Assembly (NCBI GenBank): GCA_937873445.1
Contig: CALMWF010000041.1
Span: 1-64,000 of the forward strand
Length of the DNA stretch: 64,000 nucleotides
Direction of reading: 5' to 3'
Source of the DNA: an uncultured Alphaproteobacteria bacterium
GTDB taxonomy: Bacteria > Pseudomonadota > Alphaproteobacteria > Rhizobiales > Aestuariivirgaceae
Below are positions 1-6,923 of the stretch, piece by piece (the stretch's first letter is position 1; each line of letters begins with the position of its first letter). A program made the position numbers and the translations under genes. The notes beneath the pieces were generated by a model that did no database searches, had not been told where the DNA came from, and saw nothing but the letters and a program-made list of their open reading frames with translations.

Positions 1-299
1 GAGCCGCCGCCAATTCAGGCGGAACCCGGTTCATCCCCGCGTGTGCGGGGAACAGGGGGCTGATGGTCAAAAGTATCACGGCTTTGCCGGTTCATCCCCG
101 CGTGTGCGGGGAACAGACGGCCTATAGCCCAAGGCACAGCCGTGATAACGGTTCATCCCCGCGTGTGCGGGGAACAGAGCGTTTTGGACGCCGGCCTCAT
201 GACCGGGGGCGGTTCATCCCCGCGTGTGCGGGGAACAGGCGGCCCCCTCTGTCTCATCGCTCCCGTCATCCGGTTCATCCCCGCGTGTGCGGGGAACAG
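1..299 (-). CRISPR. Type I-E CRISPR array, five repeats, open at the left edge
   Basis: Five identical 29-bp repeats start at 27, 88, 149, 210 and 271. They are separated by four spacers of exactly 32 bp (56-87, 117-148, 178-209, 239-270). Positions 1-26 are part of a fifth spacer, so the array continues outside the window. Each repeat carries the 6-bp-stem core CCCCGCGTGTGCGGGG and, on the transcribed strand, ends in ATGAACCG, the counterpart of the E. coli ATAAACCG crRNA 5' handle. Transcription is therefore on the minus strand, away from cas2. The leader-proximal repeat is 271-299. Repeat and spacer lengths are standard for type I-E. The lack of repeat decay suggests an active array. Confidence 0.98.
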
Positions 300-389
300 A
301 CCAGTTACAACTATATACTATGATTGGATTTTTTCATATGCAGAAAGCCACCGATCCGGGCGTCTTTCCGGAAGGCCGCACTTAAAACT
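300..389 (-). promoter_or_regulatory. CRISPR leader
   Basis: This is the stretch between the stop codon of cas2 and the first repeat. The 50 bp nearest the array are clearly AT-richer than the surrounding genes. In type I-E loci the leader lies exactly here, holding the array promoter and the signals for spacer integration. I see AT-rich -10-like hexamers but no promoter pair I would defend, and no clear IHF site. Confidence 0.75.
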
Positions 390-1610
<1,221 letters not shown>

Positions 1611-1618
<8 letters not shown>

Positions 1619-2393
1619 CCGGGCGCAGCAACATCAATCCGCATCCATAGGCCTTTGATCGGCCAAAGCCTTTATGAACCTTGTCCATGAAGGCAGACGG
1701 ATCACTGACTTCCAGAACGCCCAGAAGATCAGCCACGCCCATCTGTGGACCTGGTGCGCGCTTCCGGAGTTTTGTAGCGGGCCGGAGATCGGCCACGTCT
1801 GCTTGTGGACCGGGTGCCCTATGCTGTCCTGGCAAAGCAATGGCGCGGTAGGTTTTTACCGAGAGACTGCGCAGATGGAATCCAGATTTATCGCCCTGCT
1901 GCGAAAGCCAGCCGGTGAGTGCCATCCGCGCAATCTCGTCCCGTTGTTCACGGTCGTTGACCACCTGTTCCTTGCGCACCTTGTTCATCGCATCCTGCAC
2001 CACATCGCAGCGCTTGCGCCCAGCTCTGCCTTTGGAAGGGTCGATCATCCGATCCACGGTGGCATTGACGCGCAACTCGAAGGCAAGGCGCTGGCCCCGG
2101 TGGAAGGAAATTGAAAAGGGTTTCGTTTCAATGTCGAAGAAGGGCGATCCTGACTGCGGTTCGGGACCGAGAACAAAGAACTTGTCGTCTCCATCCATGT
2201 AGCGCCACAGAAACGCCGCTTCATCTCCTGGCTGTTTGTGGGTGCCAGAAAAAACAGTCCACAGCAGTCGATGGTGAATATCCATGGCAGCGCCCTTTTC
2301 GGGCGGCATGAGATCTTTAAGCAGTGGCGCGACACTGCCCGCTTGGCGCCGCAGAGTGAGCCTGGACAAATGTGTTCTTGTAGTGGGGGTCAT
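1611..2393 (-). CDS. cas6e: crRNA-processing endoribonuclease Cas6e (CasE)
   Basis: Cas6e cleaves the repeat hairpin of pre-crRNA and stays bound as a Cascade subunit. The 260-residue protein ends with the family glycine-rich loop HKGFGRSKAYGCGLMLLRP. An N-terminal HHRLLWTVFSG segment carries the catalytic-region His. Unusually, a segment before the C-terminal loop is duplicated: RAPGPQADVADL is followed 20 residues later by RAPGPQMGVADL. At DNA level this is an imperfect 60-bp-spaced repeat (about 1727-1760 and 1787-1820). The usual family sequence has one copy, so the extra segment looks like an in-frame duplication. The gene overlaps cas5e by 4 bp (ATGA) and cas1 by 8 bp. Confidence 0.95.
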
Positions 2394-3157
2394 CGTGTCA
2401 CCGTTGGCGATTTGTGATCATGGCCAGAGTCCGTCTCATCGGTCGTCATGAATTCCCATTCGTCCCGACCGATGAATGTCCAGGTGGAGCGATTGAGTGG
2501 TTCATCATTCCGGCGGTTATGACGCAGTGGCACTTTGCTGTTTGGCAAAAGCCCGTTGTTGTCGGTGAAAATCACACCCTCGCCGAAACCTGCGGCTCGG
2601 CCCACTTGTTCCGCATGACAATGAAAGGCCTGCGCCAGGCTTTCAGCCGCGATGATGCGGGGCATGACGGGCGCTGAAAGAGGGCAAGACTTTCGTCCCA
2701 GCCACAGCGTGAATTTTGGGGTGAGAAAGGCGTCAGCAAGCAGTTCAAGACTGAGACTGTCCTGGCCGGTAGCGGGGCCCGCGACATAGGCTGCCTGCCA
2801 AACACCGCCTGAGCGGTATTCGCGTTGCGTAATGGATGTGATGGCCTCGCCTGAACCCAGGGCCTGGCGCCGCGTCATGAAGGAGCCCTTGGCCTGCGGA
2901 ATGGACTCGTAGGTGTGAAAATCACGCACGAGGACACCGGAAGAGAGGGTACGGGTCGAAGTCGAAAGGCTCCTTGACAGTTTTTTCTGCCCTTCCACGT
3001 CGGAACGAAGAATGCCAAGAGCTGCGCCCACAAGCCCAAGCAAAGACGAGCGCGTAGGCCGATTGGCCGTTCCTCTTTGGCTGTTGCCAGCTTCCTCGCC
3101 AAAACTGGCGAGGGGTGCTTCCAGCAAAACGACCAGAAAGTCGCGCATGACCGTCAC
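2390..3157 (-). CDS. cas5e: Cascade subunit Cas5e (CasD)
   Basis: Cas5e caps the 5' handle of the crRNA in Cascade. The 255-residue protein begins with the RAMP-type strand MRDFLVVLLEAPLASFGEE, followed by the conserved RPTRSSLLGLVGAALGI, typical of Cas5e. A central YRSGGVWQAAYVAG hairpin region and PLSAPVM near the C-terminal third also fit the family. Translation probably begins at 3157, where ATG overlaps the cas7e stop, or at the internal ATG at 3148. It sits between cas7e and cas6e in an uninterrupted overlapping operon. Confidence 0.95.
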   Translation of the reverse strand: MTVMRDFLVVLLEAPLASFGEEAGNSQRGTANRPTRSSLLGLVGAALGILRSDVEGQKKLSRSLSTSTRTLSSGVLVRDFHTYESIPQAKGSFMTRRQALGSGEAITSITQREYRSGGVWQAAYVAGPATGQDSLSLELLADAFLTPKFTLWLGRKSCPLSAPVMPRIIAAESLAQAFHCHAEQVGRAAGFGEGVIFTDNNGLLPNSKVPLRHNRRNDEPLNRSTWTFIGRDEWEFMTTDETDSGHDHKSPTVTR

Positions 3158-4227
3158 TCCTCGATGGCGTCCATGGCGAAGAGAGCCAGTTCATCAAGAG
3201 TGGCCGATGTGTCGGCGGTGACATTGAGTTCTTTTCCCGCTGACTCCGGTCCACCATAGACGCGCGAGAAGTCGGCCCGCTTCTGTTTGAGCGCCGTGAT
3301 GGAATCCACCATGATATTTGATCCCTTGATGGGCTTGGCAAAGGCGCTGAACAGATTTACCGGCTGACCATTTCCCCGTTCGACCAGAATGAATTCCGGC
3401 CTGACGTGATGGGCAAAACTGTTGACCTTGCCCGATGGTGTCGCCGATGAAAGCGCTTTTACCAGTGCCTTGGCCGCCCGCCGGGCGAGAGGTTTGTCGC
3501 CTGCCAGATTGCCGATCAGGAGGTCAACGTTCACACAGGCATAGATGTAATAAACGCCGGAGCCGTAACCAGCCTCACCGACGAAGCCTGCACCGGCGTC
3601 GGTCGCGTCGCTCTTCAGATCATCAACCGCGGTGTAATAATCATCCTCAACATCGACCTTGTTGGTGGTGATGGCATGGGCGATCTGCACGGCGGCCTCG
3701 CGATTGAAGGCAGGGCTGGCCGCCAGCATGCGGCCAAACATGGCGATATCGACCGCGCCATCGGCGGTCAGCAACACAGGAACGTTTTGTTTTTTGAGTT
3801 CATCTTCGGTTGGCAGCTTTTCAGATTTCAGGAGTTCATCCGCCAGCGCGAAGGCTGCTGACTTTTCATCAGGGGAAACAAAGGCAAGCTGCTCGGTCTG
3901 TAGTGGGGCCTTGTCCTTTTCACCTTTGATCTTGCCGAACAGACCCGCCACCAGGCGGGAAATATTTTTCGCTTTATCTTCGTCGATTTTGTTCTTGAGA
4001 TGATCGTAAATGGCGTCACCCAGGCGTTGGGTGCGCTCGCCCAATTGCCCGGCGAGGGCGGTCTGAAATTCCTCGGAGGTGCGCAGGGCGCGCTTCAAGG
4101 ACTGGCTGGAAATTCGCTGACGCTGCACGCCGCCGACCACGGCAGTCTTGGGCCGGCCGAGATCATCGCGATTGGGATTAGACGGGGGGTAATGGGTGAG
4201 GCAGTGAATCTGGATAAAGCGGTCCAT
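3154..4227 (-). CDS. cas7e: Cascade backbone subunit Cas7e (CasC)
   Basis: Cas7e forms the helical backbone that holds the crRNA guide and makes every sixth guide base flip out of the duplex. From the chosen start the protein has 357 residues. It opens MDRFIQIHCLTHYPPSNPNRD and has the signature QRQRISSQSLKRALRTS, both typical of CasC. I chose the ATG at 4227 over an in-frame GTG at 4245 because AAGGAG lies 7 bp upstream of it. This leaves a 14-bp gap after cse2, the only strong ribosome-binding site inside the Cascade operon, which suits a subunit needed in six copies. Confidence 0.96.
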   Translation of the reverse strand: MDRFIQIHCLTHYPPSNPNRDDLGRPKTAVVGGVQRQRISSQSLKRALRTSEEFQTALAGQLGERTQRLGDAIYDHLKNKIDEDKAKNISRLVAGLFGKIKGEKDKAPLQTEQLAFVSPDEKSAAFALADELLKSEKLPTEDELKKQNVPVLLTADGAVDIAMFGRMLAASPAFNREAAVQIAHAITTNKVDVEDDYYTAVDDLKSDATDAGAGFVGEAGYGSGVYYIYACVNVDLLIGNLAGDKPLARRAAKALVKALSSATPSGKVNSFAHHVRPEFILVERGNGQPVNLFSAFAKPIKGSNIMVDSITALKQKRADFSRVYGGPESAGKELNVTADTSATLDELALFAMDAIEE

Positions 4228-4241
4228 GGCATCGCTCCTTG

Positions 4242-4808
4242 TCACGTGTTCTGCGGTTCAAGAGATTTTATTTCGGCATCGTCATCGGTTGACGTCTGCC
4301 AATAATCGTAGTTCCACCTGCGTTGTGTGGTGTCATTGAAGAAGAGAATGTCACTGACGAATTTCCGCGTGTCGATGGTTTCCTTCCGCAACATCATCAA
4401 TGCGCGGCGCAGGGTGCGGATGGCGGCCTCGTAATCCTTGCTCTCCAGTGCCATGAGAATGGCGCTGAAACGCTGCGGCGAAACGTATTGCGGTCCATCG
4501 GCGGACCCGCCCTTTGCCTCGCCCGCCAGACGGGCAAAACGACGGGGAATTCCGTCGGCACCTTCCACATGAGACAGCAGGACGGCGAGCAGAATGACAT
4601 CATCATCCTTGTTCTTCAGACCTGTGTTGTGAACGGCCTGAAGCAACCGGTGGGTTTGCTGAATTCTCAGCGCGTCCAGCAACTGTGCGCACCGGCGCAG
4701 TTGCGCTGCCGCCGCGCGATCACCCTTCCTGTCGTCCCTGTCTGGGATGAGGGTGCGCCACCAGGTGAGGATCGCACCCACAGCTTCAGCAGCAATGGCT
4801 GTGCTCAT
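4242..4808 (-). CDS. cse2: Cascade small subunit Cse2 (CasB)
   Basis: Cse2 forms the inner dimer of the type I-E Cascade and stabilises the R-loop. The 188-residue helical protein has the expected size (E. coli 160). Its N-terminal TWWRTLIP helix, the basic DRKGDRAAAAQLRRC segment, and the C-terminal RRWNYDYW motif fit CasB. It overlaps cse1 by 4 bp and is followed after 14 bp by cas7e. Confidence 0.93.
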   Translation of the reverse strand: MSTAIAAEAVGAILTWWRTLIPDRDDRKGDRAAAAQLRRCAQLLDALRIQQTHRLLQAVHNTGLKNKDDDVILLAVLLSHVEGADGIPRRFARLAGEAKGGSADGPQYVSPQRFSAILMALESKDYEAAIRTLRRALMMLRKETIDTRKFVSDILFFNDTTQRRWNYDYWQTSTDDDAEIKSLEPQNT

Positions 4809-6481
4809 GACTTCTTCTCCTTGGTCTTGGTCTTGGTTTTTGCCTTGGCCGCCTTCTTCTCCGGCAAGGGCAGTTGCAGCGTGGTGAAGAGACGTTCACC
4901 AGCCTTGCCCCAACCGCTGAAGCCCGCCATCATATGTCCGTGGGCCAGCGCCATGCGCCGGGCCAGCGTCGGATCGCGGCCGGGGGCAGGCAGAACGCGC
5001 TGGAAAATTTCGCCTGCCACCTTTTGCATTTCCTTCAACCAGCTTCGGGCCAGACCCGCCCTCTCCTGATCGGGCTTTTCGAGAAGACTGGCCAATGCGC
5101 GATGAAAAGCCCTTTCGGTGTTTTCGTAGAACGCCATGCGGCTTTCATCAAAGAGGCCAGCGTCCAGTGACGGCTTGGCACTGTCAGAGAACAGCGCTTC
5201 ACGGAGGGCACTGCGCAGAATGATGTGCGCAGCATCACCAGCGTTGGCAAAGCCGATGGCCGTGTTCCGCAGCCTGTCTTCAAGGATCTTGTCATCCGTC
5301 AGGTACAGGGGCTGTTCGGCCCACAGATAGCTCATTGCCTCCATGTTGCTCATGGCCCAGCCCGCAACACGAAGTATCGATGACCCATAGACGTGCAGGA
5401 TCATATTGGCCCGGTCACCACTGGCATCTTCCACATTCAGCGCAGGCAGAGCCAAAGCACCTTTGCCTTCATTCTGGCCAAAGGTGACGGACACCCAGTC
5501 TCGGTAACCGAAGCGGCCCGATTTGGGCTTCACTGAATAGGGCGGATCGCTTTCCTTCTGCCGCCGATAGGGTGTCAGCGGGTGGCGCCAAACGCCGTAA
5601 TTCATGCCCCAGGGCTGCTGGCTGAAGCCGGTCACCAGCCGATCCTCGGCGCCTGTCAGCGGGCAAAACCCCTGCTCATTGGAAAATACCAGCCGGATGC
5701 GCCGGGGCATGCCGAAATAGGCATGGGCGGAATGAACCGCGGAATCATGCTCCGACACTTCCCGCTCGCCATGCTCTTTGTCAGAAACAAGAGTGGGCGC
5801 TACCCAAGGGAAAACCCGCTCCGGTCTAGCAAGGGGATCATCCCAGGAAAAGAAATTCTGGCTGACATTGATGATGATCCGGTGCCACAGGGTGGAAGGA
5901 TTGCCGGGATTGGCGCCAGGAATGATCAGGGTGGTGAGTGGCCCCCCGCCACGCATGGAGGTGCGGTTGCCAGCACCGCCCGATGGCGCAAACTGCTGCA
6001 AGGCATATAGAGCCATGGCGGCGGCGGCCCGCCCCATGGCCGGATAGCGGTGGCGATGGGTGAGAAGGTCGGCGTTCTTGTTCTGGCCGTTGACGCCGGG
6101 TGTATCGATGAGCAGGGCATCGATGTCATTGGCTTCTGTTCGGGAGAACGCCTCGTAGTCCTGCATGAAAAGCGGGCCATCACCATCCAGATTGAAAAAG
6201 GGCACAATGTCTTGCACCAGACTGGCAAGGTCTTCCGCCGTTGGCAGGTTGCCCCAGAGATCTTCCAACGACACAGTGTTGGAAGCAGAGATGTGTGAGA
6301 GGGCCACCGACAGAACGCCGATGCAGAATTCATAGGAAGCAATGTTGAAATCAGGCCGTGGCCAGCAGAAGTCCACCGGCGGATCATCCGCCACCGTCAA
6401 TTCGGTGAAACGGATGAGACTGGTGCGGCCAGACCGCCTCACCACCGGAAAAAGCGGATCTACAAGAAGGTTGTAGGGCAT
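4805..6481 (-). CDS. cse1: Cascade large subunit Cse1 (CasA/Cas8e)
   Basis: Cse1 recognises the PAM and recruits Cas3. The protein has about 558 residues, longer than the 502 of E. coli. It begins MPYNLLVDPLFPVVRR, matching the family opening (NLLxDxxxPV), which is why I prefer the ATG at 6481 over the in-frame ATG at 6496. MRGGGPLTTLI matches the loop found in E. coli CasA. A lysine-rich tail (about 15 residues) closes the protein. Neither candidate start has a good Shine-Dalgarno sequence, while a strong one sits about 110 bp upstream at a five-codon open frame. It is the first gene of the cse1-cas2 operon, which is likely controlled from the gap at 6482-6898. Confidence 0.96.
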   Translation of the reverse strand: MPYNLLVDPLFPVVRRSGRTSLIRFTELTVADDPPVDFCWPRPDFNIASYEFCIGVLSVALSHISASNTVSLEDLWGNLPTAEDLASLVQDIVPFFNLDGDGPLFMQDYEAFSRTEANDIDALLIDTPGVNGQNKNADLLTHRHRYPAMGRAAAAMALYALQQFAPSGGAGNRTSMRGGGPLTTLIIPGANPGNPSTLWHRIIINVSQNFFSWDDPLARPERVFPWVAPTLVSDKEHGEREVSEHDSAVHSAHAYFGMPRRIRLVFSNEQGFCPLTGAEDRLVTGFSQQPWGMNYGVWRHPLTPYRRQKESDPPYSVKPKSGRFGYRDWVSVTFGQNEGKGALALPALNVEDASGDRANMILHVYGSSILRVAGWAMSNMEAMSYLWAEQPLYLTDDKILEDRLRNTAIGFANAGDAAHIILRSALREALFSDSAKPSLDAGLFDESRMAFYENTERAFHRALASLLEKPDQERAGLARSWLKEMQKVAGEIFQRVLPAPGRDPTLARRMALAHGHMMAGFSGWGKAGERLFTTLQLPLPEKKAAKAKTKTKTKEKKS

Positions 6482-6567
6482 GGAACACTCGCGCATTGTC
6501 CAGCCATCACGAAAAAGAGGCTGGACCGATTCAGGATGATCGGCTAAGCGCGGTCACAGACCGCAAG

Positions 6568-6585
6568 TCAGGGTAAGGCGCTCAT
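6568..6585 (-). CDS. Possible five-codon leader or minitoxin ORF
   Basis: On the minus strand GAGAGGTG lies 7 bp before an ATG that opens a frame of five codons (M-S-A-L-P) and then stops. It is the strongest ribosome-binding site between the cas promoter and cse1. It is not in frame with cse1. It could be a leader peptide, a CreT-like mini-ORF, or chance. There is no conservation evidence in a single sequence. Confidence 0.25.
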   Translation of the reverse strand: MSALP

Positions 6586-6655
6586 GCGAGTTCACCTCTC
6601 TTTCTTGGCCGGGCTGATTGTTATCCAGACACACAACCTGGCGTGGTTCCTGTAG

Positions 6656-6683
6656 GGGGCTCCTTCTGGTAAGAAGGAGCCCC
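6656..6683 (-). other. 12-bp perfect hairpin in the predicted cse1 operon leader
   Basis: GGGGCTCCTTCT pairs perfectly with AGAAGGAGCCCC around a 4-nt loop. On the minus strand the hairpin would lie about 25 nt inside the predicted cse1 mRNA. It is followed by CTACAGG, not by a T tract, so it is not a standard terminator for the cas operon. The plus strand also lacks a clear T run behind it. It may stabilise or attenuate the mRNA. Confidence 0.6.
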
Positions 6684-6713
6684 TTCGCATTTTATGCGAC
6701 TGAGTCGAGGGCG

Positions 6714-6741
6714 ATTGTAAAGATTTTGGCACCGCAGTAAA
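6714..6741 (-). promoter_or_regulatory. Predicted promoter of the cse1-cas2 operon
   Basis: On the minus strand TTTACT (6741-6736) and TACAAT (6719-6714) are separated by 16 bp. They match the sigma-70 consensus at 4/6 and 5/6 positions. This is the best promoter I find between cas3 and cse1. The start site would be near 6707, giving a long untranslated leader of about 225 nt. Most of the element is covered by the pseudo-protospacer at 6724-6745. Confidence 0.55.
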
Positions 6742-6745
6742 GCTT
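6724..6745 (-). promoter_or_regulatory. Pseudo-protospacer with AAG PAM for the CreR-like guide
   Basis: On the minus strand AAG (6745-6743) is followed by CTTTACTGCGGTGCC. The pseudo-spacer at 6894-6874 reads CTTTAGTGCGGGGCA. Over 18 positions 15 agree. The mismatches are at 6, 12 and 15, and positions 6 and 12 are bases that type I-E Cascade flips out and does not read. AAG is the classical type I-E PAM on this strand. Binding here would cover the -35 box and spacer of the predicted cas promoter. Confidence 0.7.
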
Positions 6746-6844
6746 TTTTATTTGGGGGAGTTTTTCCCCAGGCACGCCCCCAATAAGCTCCTTCGGTGCA
6801 GGATTTTGCGGCCAATTCGCAATTCAGCCGCAGCGGTACGTTCC

Positions 6845-6923
6845 CAATTGGACCCCGTGTTTACGGGGAAGGCTTATTTTGCCCCGCACTAAAGCGGTTC
6901 ATCCCCGCGTTGGCGAAGATGAG
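6845..6923 (-). ncRNA. CreR/CreA-like cas-regulating RNA: degenerate mini-array
   Basis: Two diverged copies of the CRISPR repeat lie in the same orientation as the array. The first transcribed copy (6923-6895) matches the repeat at 23 of 29 positions and keeps the full ATGAACCG handle. Its stem survives in RNA as CUUCGC/GCGGGG with two U-G wobbles. The second copy (6873-6845) is more diverged, but its stem is intact as CCCCGU/ACGGGG, with the closing pair changed on both sides. The pseudo-spacer between them is 21 nt, not 32. A handle kept in copy one, a hairpin kept in copy two, decay elsewhere, and partial match to the cas promoter are the known hallmarks of CreR/CreA guides. No separate promoter was identified. 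It may be cut from the cas3 transcript. Confidence 0.8.

Noticed and set aside
6592-6690. 32-codon frame in the cse1 leader, starting ATG CGA AGG (two uncommon Arg codons, recalling CreT minitoxins)
   Set aside because: It has no ribosome-binding site, and its early codons lie in the 12-bp hairpin. The similarity to CreT is too thin to call a gene.
6754-6790. GGGGG/CCCCC inverted repeat with AT flanks, considered as a terminator for the CreR-like RNA
   Set aside because: The minus strand has an A tract, not a T tract, after the hairpin, so it does not fit a rho-independent terminator.
6790-6844. Possible third degenerate repeat next to the CreR-like element
   Set aside because: No CCCC...GGGG hairpin or handle sequence remains; similarity is no better than chance by eye.
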